27,266 nucleotides of DNA from an uncultured Prevotellaceae bacterium (GCA_937877625.1 CALFJG010000008.1:1-27266); one strand, 5' to 3'; shown: positions 16,672-24,905, counted from the first letter of the stretch. The notes: a model not told the origin generated them from the letters alone. Numbers and translations are program-made.

Positions 16672-16756
16672 ACGTTTATCGCTTTCTTTCCGTCTTGCGT
16701 TGGAAAGCGGTAACATTGCAACAGCATATCCCATCCCCCACCCCCTCCCTCTTTCT

Positions 16757-17917
16757 ATGTTTCCCCTCACGCTCCGCCGCTTCCTTAAACATTCCGCCGC
16801 TTGTTTGTTGGTGGCCGCCGTCGTGTTGGCGTCGTGCGTAGGCGAGCGTGTGGAGGTGTGCAACAGAAAAGGGATAGATTTTCGCTATGCCACGCTGCTA
16901 CGTGGTGAACGCACCGACAGTTTCGTGCGTATTGACGTGCTCGACCCCTGGGACACGTCGCAAGTGGCGATGACGTATGTACTCGTGCCGAGAAGCCACA
17001 ACGTGCCGACAGCCCTGCCCCACGGCACCCTGGTACGCACACCACTGCAACGCCTCGTGGCATTCAGTGCTGTGCATGCCTCCCTTTGCAATGAATTAGG
17101 GCGACTATCGCACGTCAGCGGCGTATGCGATGCCGAGTATGTCGGGTCGGCGGCGTTGAAAAAAGCATTGCACAATGGCACGCTACGCAACTTCGGCAGC
17201 GCGATGCAGCCTTCCACCGAACAGATTATACAAGCCGGTGCCGACGCGTTGTTAATCTCCCCCTTCAGAGACCGCGTGCCAGGACCCGCAGAGCGGCTCG
17301 GCATCCCGGTAATTGCCTGTGCCGACTATATGGAGGCCTCGCCGCTGGCCAGAGCCGAGTGGGTGAAGTTTTTTGGCCTACTGCTCAACTGCGAATCAAC
17401 GGCAGATAGTATCTTTGCCCGTGTGGAGAAAACCTACAACGACCTCAAAGCCACGGCAGCACACGTCAAGCAACGCCCCACGCTGATGATAGATTTGAAG
17501 ACAGGCCCCGTGTGGTACGTTGCAGGCGGACGAAGCACGATGGGTACACTCTATCACGATGCCGGGCTGACCTATCAATTTGCCGACAACGCCGAGCGTG
17601 GCTCAGTGGCTCTTGATTTTGAACAGGTATTTTCCCGTTGCGCCCAGAGCGAGTATTGGCTTATTAAATACGGAGAAGCCACCGACAAGACCTATGCCTC
17701 GCTACTTCTTGACGAACCCCGCTACCGACACTTCCGTCCCTGGCGCGAACGCCATATTGCCTGTTGCAACACGTTGCGAACACCCTATTACGAAGAAACA
17801 CCGTTCCACCCCGAGCGTCTGCTATCCGAACTCATTTATACCTTCCACCCCGAACTGCGCCCCACCGCATTTCAGCCGCGCTATATCTTCCCACTACAAG
17901 AGCAGCAGACACGCTGA
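16757..17917 (+). CDS. Lipoprotein substrate-binding protein of an iron-siderophore/cobalamin-type ABC importer (386 aa)
   Basis: Periplasmic binding protein of the BtuF/FecB type (Peripla_BP_2 fold), presumably delivering a metal chelate or corrinoid to the permease encoded next. The ATG at 16757 is preferred over the in-frame 16700 because it gives a classical lipoprotein signal: basic RRFLKH, hydrophobic CLLVAAVV, lipobox LASC with Cys27. The ligand-binding lobes show RLVAFSAVHASLCNELG (around 96-112), PSTEQIIQAGADALLISPF (around 153-171) and a later GTLYHDAGL segment. The gap to the permease start is 60 bp, indicating an operon. Substrate cannot be decided; no cobalamin riboswitch is seen upstream. 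Confidence 0.87.
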   Translation: MFPLTLRRFLKHSAACLLVAAVVLASCVGERVEVCNRKGIDFRYATLLRGERTDSFVRIDVLDPWDTSQVAMTYVLVPRSHNVPTALPHGTLVRTPLQRLVAFSAVHASLCNELGRLSHVSGVCDAEYVGSAALKKALHNGTLRNFGSAMQPSTEQIIQAGADALLISPFRDRVPGPAERLGIPVIACADYMEASPLARAEWVKFFGLLLNCESTADSIFARVEKTYNDLKATAAHVKQRPTLMIDLKTGPVWYVAGGRSTMGTLYHDAGLTYQFADNAERGSVALDFEQVFSRCAQSEYWLIKYGEATDKTYASLLLDEPRYRHFRPWRERHIACCNTLRTPYYEETPFHPERLLSELIYTFHPELRPTAFQPRYIFPLQEQQTR

Positions 17918-17977
17918 AAACAATCAGACAATCACACACACAAGTTCTTCGTCTTCCAACCACCTATAAACTACATC

Positions 17978-19006
17978 ATGCGCCGCCGCTATTTCTTTTT
18001 GTTGTCGTTGGTTATAGTCGTGCTACTGATGGTAGCAGGTCTGCTCGTAGGCACTGTGGCATTCAGCGCAGAGCAAGTGTGGCAAGCCCTTGTGGGCAGC
18101 GGCACCTCCCCCACCGTGCGGTTTATTATCCTTGAGAGCCGCCTACCCGCCGCCGTCACGGCACTGCTCGCCGGGGCGGCACTCGGCGTCGGCGGGTTGC
18201 TGATGCAAACCGTATTAGAAAACCCCCTGGCCGAGCCGGGCATACTCGGTGTGAGTGCCGGAGCCTCCCTCGGGGCAGCCATAGCCTTGTTGCTCCCCGG
18301 CGCGGCACTCGGCGGTGCACTCACAGCCAGCGGCACACTACTCACCATTGCCCTGGCCCTCACCGGCAGCCTCGGCGTGATAGCCATCCTCGCAGCCTGC
18401 TCCGCCGCACTGCGTAGCAACGTTATGGTGTTGATAGCCGGCGTAATGGTGTCGTACCTCGTGGGAAGTGCCACCGCCCTACTCGCCTTCTATGCCACCG
18501 ACTACGGCGTGCAGTCCTATGTGTTTTGGGGTATGGGCGATTTCGGCGCACTGACATCGGCGCGCCTCGCATGGCTGGCAGTGGCCGTTATTGCAGGTAT
18601 TGCCCCGTTGCCTCTGTGGGCAAAACAACTCGACGGCTTGATGCTCGGCAGCGACTACGCCACCACACTCGGGCTGCCGGTGCGCCGCCTGCGCACGCTG
18701 TTGTTGGTGGTATGTGGATGGCTCACCGCCGTAGTCACCGCAGCCTGCGGACCTATAGCATTTATTGGCTTAGCCGCCCCACACGTAGCACGCCTCATAC
18801 TGAAGCGAAGCGACCACGCCACACTCATCCCCGCCGCTGCCGTCAGCGGTAGCACGCTATGCCTGCTCACCAACCTGCTCTGCCGACTACCCGCCCACCT
18901 CTTCCCCAACGCCACAGCCACCACCGCACTGCCGGCCAATGCCGTCACACCTATTATCGGAGTACCCATCGTCTTGTGGCTTATCCTCAAACAACGAAAT
19001 GCTTAA
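17978..19006 (+). CDS. FecCD-family ABC transporter permease (iron chelate / vitamin B12 type, 342 aa)
   Basis: Integral inner-membrane permease that would form a homodimer with an ATPase and receive ligand from the lipoprotein encoded just upstream. Hydrophobic throughout, compatible with the usual ten helices; after the first helix and a periplasmic loop comes the family signature RLPAAVTALLAGAALGVGG, then ENPLAEPGILGVSAGA (81-96). The GPIAFIGLAAPHVAR segment near residue 260 is the coupling region that contacts the ATPase. Length is typical of the family. No ABC ATPase gene lies on either side, which is unusual for these importers. Confidence 0.95.
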   Translation: MRRRYFFLLSLVIVVLLMVAGLLVGTVAFSAEQVWQALVGSGTSPTVRFIILESRLPAAVTALLAGAALGVGGLLMQTVLENPLAEPGILGVSAGASLGAAIALLLPGAALGGALTASGTLLTIALALTGSLGVIAILAACSAALRSNVMVLIAGVMVSYLVGSATALLAFYATDYGVQSYVFWGMGDFGALTSARLAWLAVAVIAGIAPLPLWAKQLDGLMLGSDYATTLGLPVRRLRTLLLVVCGWLTAVVTAACGPIAFIGLAAPHVARLILKRSDHATLIPAAAVSGSTLCLLTNLLCRLPAHLFPNATATTALPANAVTPIIGVPIVLWLILKQRNA

Positions 19007-19183
19007 AGAAACGAAGCAAACCACAAACGGCGTAGAGTAATCTATATTCCATCACATAAAGTCCCACTTCATTAGAAACACATTGGGCGTTGATTTACAA
19101 TCTGATACATCGAGAAGAGAGATGATGCGTCTATATCATTACCGCCTCTCTCCGCCTATCTTCGCGTAGCCTAAAAAAATTTT

Positions 19184-19412
19184 CCGGGCGGCTTGAAATT
19201 TTTTCCGGGCGGCTTGAAAAAATTTTACAGGCAGCTTGAAAAAATTTTACAGGCGGCTTGAAATTTTTCTTCAAAGCACTTGAAATTTTTTTCGAGTGCT
19301 TTGAAATTTTTTTCGAGTGCTTTGAAATTTTTTTCCGGGCGGCTTGAAAAAATTTTCCGGGCGGCCTGAAAAAATTTTCCGGACGGCCTGAAAAAATTTT
19401 CCGGACGGCTAC
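19184..19412. repeat. Array of eleven 21-22-bp A-tract repeats
   Basis: Eleven units with cores starting at 19184, 19205, 19227, 19249, 19271, 19292, 19313, 19335, 19357, 19379 and 19401. Outer units carry CCGGGCGGCTTG or close variants (CCGGACGGCCTG, ACAGGCGGCTTG); the three central ones carry TCAAAGCACTTG or TCGAGTGCTTTG. Each is separated by an A/T block such as AAAAAATTTT. The first central unit is nearly the reverse complement of the next two. The 21-22-bp period is two helical turns, so the A-tracts are in phase. The array lies in the 671-bp gap between the permease and the AAA-type gene; the remainder of that gap (19007-19183, 19413-19637) shows nothing recognisable. Confidence 0.9.
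19270..19313 (+). terminator. Rho-independent terminator inside the repeat array
   Basis: TTCAAAGCACTTGAAA (19270-19285) pairs with TTTCGAGTGCTTTGAA (19290-19305) over 16 bp with one G-U pair and a 4-nt T loop, followed by a seven-T run (19307-19313). It would end transcription of the transporter genes 263 bp after the permease stop, and is built from inverted central repeat units. Confidence 0.7.
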
Positions 19413-19637
19413 GAAAAAAAATCAAGGCTGATAGAACATCTGATGCCCAGAACAAATGTTCGGCACGGGTATTCAAAAATGATATTCCCCGCCACAATCA
19501 GAAGGTACTTGCCGCCGCGTCTGGCGACAGAGCAAACCGGCAGAAATTCAAAACCACTAACATTTGCCAAAGCGCGGCAAAACAACACCTCCGACAAGAA
19601 AAAAACAAAAAAAATACCTATTAACAATTTTTTTCAG

Positions 19638-19645
19638 TACTTTTG
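19638..19645 (+). promoter_or_regulatory. -7 promoter box of the AAA-type gene
   Basis: TACTTTTG, followed by CGC, matches the Bacteroidetes -7 box and lies 33 bp before the ATG at 19678. A TTTG at -33 is not clear. Its position excludes the upstream in-frame start at 19564. Confidence 0.6.
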
Positions 19646-19660
19646 CGCTACCTAATACCA

Positions 19661-19675
19661 ATGAAAAACTATTGA
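19661..19675 (+). CDS. Possible four-codon leader ORF
   Basis: ATG AAA AAC TAT TGA lies between the presumed transcription start and the AAA-type gene, ending two bases before its ATG. It could be chance, or a mini-ORF that influences initiation at the downstream start. Confidence 0.2.
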   Translation: MKNY

Positions 19676-19677
19676 GC

Positions 19678-20859
19678 ATGGACAAATTCTATCAGACGCA
19701 TGACTTCTGGATGGAGCATGCCAAATTTCCCGTACACCGCTCCCTGATGGACAACATCGACTGGAGCTATCGCCTTATCGGTATCCGAGGGCCACGCGGC
19801 GTAGGGCGCACCTCGTTTCTGCTACAGTATGCTCGCGAACACTTTGAGCGGGGCACACACAAATGCCTGTTTGTGTCAATGAACAATTTCTACTTTCAGG
19901 GGTGCGGCATTGTGGAGTTTGCCGGACGCTTTATGGAAGATGGCGGACAGGTGTTGCTGATTGACCAGATGTTCAAACTTCAAGGCTGGAAAGAACAACT
20001 CGTAGAGTGCTACAACCGCTATCCGCTCCTGCGCATTATCTTTACCACCACATCGGTACCCGACAGCGAAGAGGAAGAGAGCGAATTAGCACAAATCTGC
20101 CGCTTCTATCATCTCCACGGCTTCTCCTTCCGCGAGTACCTCAACCAACAAACGGGAAACGACTTCAGGGCCTACACACTCGGAGAGATTATCAAAGACC
20201 ACGAGCTCCTAATAAAAAACGTGGTAAACAAAGTAGAGCCGTGGGAGCACTTTGAACGCTTCCTCCGCCACGGACACTATCCGTTCTACATCGAAAACCG
20301 CAACTTCACCGAGAGCCTGCTCAAGTCGATGAACTCAATGATAGAGACCGACATACTGCTCTCCAAACAAATAGAGCTCAAATACCTCTCACGCATCAAG
20401 AAACTGCTCTACCTGCTTGCCATCTCCGAGGACGTGTCGCCCAACATCAGCCGCCTGGCCGAGGAAATCGGCACGTCGAGAGCCACGGTGATGAACTATC
20501 TGAAGTACCTCGAAGAAGGGCGTTTCATCAATATGATTTATCATATCGGCGAGAATTTCCCCAAGAAGCCCGCCGCCATAAAACTCCACAACACCAACCT
20601 GATGTACGCCCTGAATGTGCGAAACATGGACGAGCAAAACCGCTACGAAACCTACTTCGTAAACTGCCTGTGGCGACACCACGACGTGAAACGCGCCAAG
20701 CGCCCCGGCCAGTTCCGAGTGAACGACAAATACGACATCTGCGTGTGCGACAAACTCAAACGAGTGAAAGCCCCCGAGGGTGCTATCTTTGCACGCTATA
20801 ACTTAGAAATAGGACGCGCACAGGACATACCCCTTTGGTTCTTCGGCTTCCTCTACTAA
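19678..20859 (+). CDS. AAA_14/DUF4143-type ATPase-like protein with degenerate Walker motifs (393 aa)
   Basis: Matches the family of bacterial AAA proteins with an N-terminal P-loop domain, the SFREYL motif (HGFSFREYLNQQTG) and a C-terminal winged-helix plus DUF4143 part. Residues 35-50 are the P-loop, GPRGVGRTS, with Arg44 where Lys is normal. The Walker B is VLLIDQ (92-97), with Gln97 instead of the catalytic Glu. A helix-turn-helix (NISRLAEEIGTSRATVMNYLKYLEEG) lies at about 261-285. The C-terminal part normally resembling a nuclease fold is reduced to DKYDICVCDKLKRVK. Length fits the family. Cellular role of the family is unknown. It has its own -7 box and probably its own transcript. Both altered catalytic positions suggest it binds but hydrolyses ATP poorly or not at all. 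Confidence 0.85.
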   Translation: MDKFYQTHDFWMEHAKFPVHRSLMDNIDWSYRLIGIRGPRGVGRTSFLLQYAREHFERGTHKCLFVSMNNFYFQGCGIVEFAGRFMEDGGQVLLIDQMFKLQGWKEQLVECYNRYPLLRIIFTTTSVPDSEEEESELAQICRFYHLHGFSFREYLNQQTGNDFRAYTLGEIIKDHELLIKNVVNKVEPWEHFERFLRHGHYPFYIENRNFTESLLKSMNSMIETDILLSKQIELKYLSRIKKLLYLLAISEDVSPNISRLAEEIGTSRATVMNYLKYLEEGRFINMIYHIGENFPKKPAAIKLHNTNLMYALNVRNMDEQNRYETYFVNCLWRHHDVKRAKRPGQFRVNDKYDICVCDKLKRVKAPEGAIFARYNLEIGRAQDIPLWFFGFLY

Positions 20860-20893
20860 GAAAGCATCAGAGCCAACCACACGGCAAAAAATT

Positions 20894-20949
20894 AAGAGAT
20901 TGAAAAGGCCTGCTCACAGCAGAAACCCAAGCGGTCTTTTCATTCTCTT
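20894..20949 (+). terminator. Long imperfect hairpin between the AAA-type gene and nifJ
   Basis: AAGAGATTGAAAAGGC (20894-20909) pairs with GTCTTTTCATTCTCTT (20934-20949) with two mismatches, enclosing a second hairpin CTGCT/AGCAG (20910-20914, 20918-20922). It starts 35 bp after the AAA-gene stop and lies 53 bp before nifJ, so it may end the first transcript or be a structured nifJ leader. No -7 box is evident for nifJ. Confidence 0.45.
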
Positions 20950-21002
20950 ATCCATTTCCTAACGTAAAGTCACAAACAAATTCTTCAACTCATAACCTTT
21001 AT

Positions 21003-24000
21003 ATGGCAACACAAAAGAAAATGATTACGTGCGACGGCAACCAAGCCGCCGCCCACGTAGCCTACATGTTCAGCGAGGTAGCGGCTATCTACCCCATCAC
21101 GCCCTCCTCGCCAATGGCCGAACACGTTGACGAGTGGTCAGCCCAAGGCCGCAAAAACCTTTTCGGCGACACCGTGAAAGTGCAAGAGATGCAATCCGAA
21201 GGCGGCGCGGCAGGTGCTGTGCACGGCTCCCTGCAAGCCGGTGCGCTCACCACCACCTTTACCGCCTCGCAGGGATTGCTGCTGATGATACCCAATATGT
21301 ACAAAATCGCCGGCGAACTGCTGCCCTGCGTCTTCCACGTGAGTGCACGCACCCTGGCCACACACAGCCTTTGTATCTTCGGCGACCACAGCGACGTAAT
21401 GGCGTGTCGGCAAACAGGTTTTGCTATGCTCGCCGAGGGCAGCGTGCAGGAAGTAATGGACCTCGCAGCCGTGGCACACCTCGCCACCATAGAGAGCCGC
21501 GTACCCTTCATCAATTTCTTCGACGGCTTCCGCACCAGCCACGAGTATCAGAAAATTGAGGAAATAGACCAGGAAGAACTCCGCCCGCTCGTTGACCAAA
21601 AGGCACTCAGCGAGTTCCGCCAGCGCGCCCTCACACCCGAGCACCCCGTGGCACGCGGTATGGCCGAAAACCCCGAGACATTCTTCGCACACCGCGAGGC
21701 ATGCAACAGCCACTACGACGCTGTACCCGCCATCGTGGAGAAGTATATGGCCGCCGTGAGCAAAATCACCGGACGAGAGTACAAACTCTTCAGCTACTAT
21801 GGTGCCGACGATGCCGAGCGCATCATCATAGCTATGGGTAGCGTCACCGAGGCAGCACGCGAAGCCATTGACTATATGCTCTCCAAAGGCGAGAAAGTCG
21901 GAATGGTCAGCGTACACCTCTATCGCCCCTTCAGCGTAGCACGCTTCCTCGAGGCCATACCCAAGACGGTGAAGCGCATCGCCGTACTCGACCGTACCAA
22001 AGAACCCGGAGCCGAGGGCGAGCCGCTCTATCTTGATGTGAAGAGTGCCTTCTACGATGCGTCGGAGCGTCCCCTCATCGTCGGTGGCCGCTACGGCCTC
22101 GGCTCGTGCGACACCACGCCCACAATGATTATCTCAGTGTTTGACAACCTCAAACAAGAAGAGCCCAAGAACCATTTCACACTCGGCATTGTGGACGACG
22201 TGACGTTCACCTCCCTACCTCTTGAAAAAGAAATGGCTCTCGGCGGCGAAGGCATCTTCGAAGCAAAATTCTACGGCCTCGGAGCCGACGGCACAGTGGG
22301 TGCAAACAAAAACAGCATCAAGATAATCGGCGACAACACCGATAAGTACTGCCAGGCCTACTTTAGTTACGACTCCAAGAAGAGCGGCGGTTTCACCTGC
22401 TCCCACCTGCGCTTCGGCGATACACCCATACGCTCTACCTATCAGATTAAGACACCCAACTTCGTGGCTTGCCACGTACAGGCCTACCTCCACATGTACG
22501 ACGTGCTGCGCGGCCTGCGCGACGGCGGCACTTTCCTGCTCAACACCATTTGGGAGGGCGACGAACTGGCCAAAAACCTGCCTAACGATGCCAAACGCTA
22601 CTTTGCCGAGCACAACATCACCGTTTACTACATCAACGCAACAAAGATAGCACAAGAAATAGGCCTCGGCAACCGCACGAACACCATTCTCCAGAGCGCA
22701 TTCTTCCGTATCACCGAGGTAATACCCGTAGAGCTCGCCATAGAACAAATGAAGAAATTCATTGTGAAGAGCTACGGACGCAAAGGTGAGGACGTGGTGA
22801 ACAAGAACTATCAAGCCGTTGACCGCGGCGGCGAGTACAAACAGCTACCCGTAGAGCCCGCTTGGGCCAGCCTCCCCGCCGACGAACAAGTGAAACGCGA
22901 GGAGCCCGAATTTATCACCAACGTGATGCGCCCCATCAACGCGCAAAACGGCGACCTGCTCCCCGTGAGTGCCTATGCCGAGAGCATCGACGGCACGTGG
23001 CCACAAGGCACCGCCGCCTACGAGAAACGCGGCGTAGCACCCTTCGTACCCGAGTGGAACAGCGAAAACTGCATACAGTGTAACAAGTGCGCCTACGTAT
23101 GTCCGCACGCCTGCATACGCCCCTTCGTACTCAACGACGAAGAACTCGCCGGCCTCAACGCCCCGACGCTCGAGATGAAAGCCCCGGCGCAGATGAAAGG
23201 TATGCACTTCCGCATACAAACCAGCGTGATGGACTGCACCGGCTGCGGCAACTGTGTAGATGTATGCCCCGGCATGCGCGGCAACAAAGCCCTCACAATG
23301 GTACCTCTCGCCGGACAGGAAGACGAAGACAAGAACTGGGACTACCTCGTTAAGCAAGTCAAGAGCAAGCAAACGCTCGTTGATATTATGCTCAACCCCA
23401 AGAACTCGCAATTTGCCACACCACTCTTCGAGTTCAGCGGTGCCTGCGCCGGCTGCGGCGAGACACCCTACGTGAAACTCGTCAGCCAACTCTTCGGCGA
23501 CCGACAAATGATTGCCAACGCAACGGGTTGCTCGTCAATCTACAGCGGCTCAATCCCCAGCACACCCTACACCACCGACGAAAACGGACGCGGCCCCGCC
23601 TGGGCAAACAGCCTCTTTGAAGACTTCTGTGAGTTTGGCCTCGGTATGGTTCTTGCCAACAAGAAGATGCGTCAACGCATCGAGAGCCTACTAAAGAAAG
23701 TTCAGATGTGCGACTGCTCGTGCGACGAGATGAAACAATATGCCGCCGAGTGGATAGAAAATCAAAACGATGCCAAGAAGAGCCGCGAACTCGCCGACAA
23801 GATGAAACCCTTCCTCGAGGGCGGCGCAGCACAAGGTCACGAATTGGCGCAACAACTGCTCGAACTGCAACACTTTATGACCAAGCGCAGCCAGTGGATT
23901 ATTGGTGGCGACGGTGCCAGTTACGACATCGGCTACGGCGGCCTCGACCACGTACTGGCAAGCGGCGAGGACGTAAACATACTCGTACTCGACACAGAGG

Positions 24001-24560
24001 TCTACTCCAACACCGGCGGCCAGGCCTCCAAAGCCACCCCCGTGGGAGCCATAGCACAATTCGCCGCAAGCGGAAAGCGCGTCACGAAGAAAGACCTCGG
24101 ACTGATGCAAGCCACCTACGGCTACGTATATGTTGCTCAAGTAGCAATGGGTGCCGACAACGCACAGTGCCTCAAAGCCATACGCGAGGCAGAAGCCTAT
24201 CCCGGCCCCTCACTCATCATTGCCTACGCACCGTGTATCAACCACGGACTGAAGATAAAAGGCGGTATGGGACGCTCGCAGGCCGAAGAAGAACGCGCCG
24301 TGAAGTGTGGCTACTGGCACCTCTGGCGTTACAATCCCGCACTGGCCAACGAAGGCAAGAACCCCTTCACCCTCGACAGCAAAGAGCCCGATTGGAGCCA
24401 GTTCCAAGACTATCTCGCACACGAGGTGCGCTTCTCCAGCCTCACAAAGGCATTCCCCGAAGAAGCAGCCGAACTCTTCCAAGAGACAGAACGCGCTGCC
24501 AAGCGCCGCTACCAGTCGTATGTACGTAAGACACAAGAAGACTGGAGCGAGGTAATCTAA
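21003..24560 (+). CDS. nifJ: Pyruvate:ferredoxin (flavodoxin) oxidoreductase, single-chain (1185 aa)
   Basis: Oxidatively decarboxylates pyruvate with CoA to acetyl-CoA and CO2, passing electrons to ferredoxin or flavodoxin; cytoplasmic and oxygen-sensitive. All domains of the fused homodimeric enzyme are present in order: N-terminal pyrimidine-binding domain (YPITPSSPMAEHVDEW, about 31-46), domain II (about 260-400), gamma-like domain (GLGADGTVGANKNS, about 426), two ferredoxin-type 4Fe-4S motifs (CIQCNKC from Cys690; CTGCGNC from Cys745), a cluster-proximal CAGC (Cys815, Cys818), and the TPP-binding domain (GDGASYDIG from 969; SNTGGQ near 1003). Length is typical. Flanked by a hairpin upstream and a good terminator downstream, so probably monocistronic. 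Intact. Confidence 0.99.
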   Translation: MATQKKMITCDGNQAAAHVAYMFSEVAAIYPITPSSPMAEHVDEWSAQGRKNLFGDTVKVQEMQSEGGAAGAVHGSLQAGALTTTFTASQGLLLMIPNMYKIAGELLPCVFHVSARTLATHSLCIFGDHSDVMACRQTGFAMLAEGSVQEVMDLAAVAHLATIESRVPFINFFDGFRTSHEYQKIEEIDQEELRPLVDQKALSEFRQRALTPEHPVARGMAENPETFFAHREACNSHYDAVPAIVEKYMAAVSKITGREYKLFSYYGADDAERIIIAMGSVTEAAREAIDYMLSKGEKVGMVSVHLYRPFSVARFLEAIPKTVKRIAVLDRTKEPGAEGEPLYLDVKSAFYDASERPLIVGGRYGLGSCDTTPTMIISVFDNLKQEEPKNHFTLGIVDDVTFTSLPLEKEMALGGEGIFEAKFYGLGADGTVGANKNSIKIIGDNTDKYCQAYFSYDSKKSGGFTCSHLRFGDTPIRSTYQIKTPNFVACHVQAYLHMYDVLRGLRDGGTFLLNTIWEGDELAKNLPNDAKRYFAEHNITVYYINATKIAQEIGLGNRTNTILQSAFFRITEVIPVELAIEQMKKFIVKSYGRKGEDVVNKNYQAVDRGGEYKQLPVEPAWASLPADEQVKREEPEFITNVMRPINAQNGDLLPVSAYAESIDGTWPQGTAAYEKRGVAPFVPEWNSENCIQCNKCAYVCPHACIRPFVLNDEELAGLNAPTLEMKAPAQMKGMHFRIQTSVMDCTGCGNCVDVCPGMRGNKALTMVPLAGQEDEDKNWDYLVKQVKSKQTLVDIMLNPKNSQFATPLFEFSGACAGCGETPYVKLVSQLFGDRQMIANATGCSSIYSGSIPSTPYTTDENGRGPAWANSLFEDFCEFGLGMVLANKKMRQRIESLLKKVQMCDCSCDEMKQYAAEWIENQNDAKKSRELADKMKPFLEGGAAQGHELAQQLLELQHFMTKRSQWIIGGDGASYDIGYGGLDHVLASGEDVNILVLDTEVYSNTGGQASKATPVGAIAQFAASGKRVTKKDLGLMQATYGYVYVAQVAMGADNAQCLKAIREAEAYPGPSLIIAYAPCINHGLKIKGGMGRSQAEEERAVKCGYWHLWRYNPALANEGKNPFTLDSKEPDWSQFQDYLAHEVRFSSLTKAFPEEAAELFQETERAAKRRYQSYVRKTQEDWSEVI

Positions 24561-24595
24561 TCGCTTTCCACACGTCAGTTCCTTTCTATTTCTAT

Positions 24596-24635
24596 GTAGG
24601 CGCAACGCACAATAAATGGTGTTGCGCCTACTTTA
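24596..24635 (+). terminator. Terminator of nifJ
   Basis: GTAGGCGCAAC (24596-24606) pairs perfectly with GTTGCGCCTAC (24621-24631), then TTTAAT follows. It lies 35 bp after the nifJ stop and is a clear intrinsic terminator-like structure, though its T-run is short. Confidence 0.75.
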
Positions 24636-24795
24636 ATATATGGCATAACGCTATAATATGAAGCGGAAAGAAAACATACCCCGTGCCGCTGACAATCCGA
24701 CTGATTTATAACGCCCATACACGCAAAAACATCGTCCCGACAACGCTATAACGCATTTGTAAAGCATAGGAGGCACTTGGTTCTTACTTTTTCGT

Positions 24796-24803
24796 TACTT
24801 TTG
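24796..24803 (+). promoter_or_regulatory. -7 promoter box of the metA-type gene
   Basis: TACTTTTG followed by C, with TTGG at 24777-24780 slightly closer than the usual -33 spacing. The leader to the ATG at 24906 would be about 95 nt and holds the hairpin at 24808-24871. The rest of the 345-bp gap after nifJ shows only the nifJ terminator. Confidence 0.55.
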
Positions 24804-24807
24804 CTTC

Positions 24808-24871
24808 GCTAAAAAGCGCATAACCACGAAGAGACAAACGTCCCGCTGCATCATTCGTCACACTTTTTAGC
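24808..24871 (+). other. Leader inverted repeat upstream of the metA-type gene
   Basis: GCTAAAAAG (24808-24816) and CTTTTTAGC (24863-24871) form a perfect 9-bp stem around a 46-nt segment inside the predicted mRNA leader. A small CGCT/AGCG stem competes at its 5' arm. It does not match the consensus of a known SAM riboswitch class as far as can be judged by eye. Confidence 0.4.
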
Positions 24872-24905
24872 ACAATCATTCTATTACAAGACCCCCTCAC
24901 ATAAA

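Noticed and set aside
16415..16756. Cobalamin riboswitch upstream of the binding-protein/permease genes
   Set aside because: The conserved B12-box and core sequences are not visible; only short repeats and a terminator hairpin are present.
16700..16756. Upstream start of the lipoprotein gene
   Set aside because: The extra 19 residues would put a proline-rich stretch before a canonical lipoprotein signal peptide; the ATG at 16757 fits better.
19184..19412. CRISPR array
   Set aside because: Units are 21-22 bp with no unique spacers, repeats are degenerate, and no cas genes are present.
19225..19497. Minus-strand 90-aa frame with EKNFKALEKNF repeats
   Set aside because: It is merely translation of the 21-22-bp DNA repeats; the unequal 21/22 periods do not keep a protein repeat, and no start signals are seen.
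19564..19677. Upstream start of the AAA-type gene
   Set aside because: The -7 box TACTTTTG at 19638 lies inside this extension, so transcription starts after it.
21138..24140. Minus-strand frames of 259, 199, 220 and 149 aa
   Set aside because: All lie antisense within nifJ and reflect its codon bias.
24660..24905. SAM-I or SAM-II riboswitch upstream of the metA-type gene
   Set aside because: A GCTAAAAAG string recalls part of SAM-II, but the required P1 stem and conserved loop were not found in the right order.
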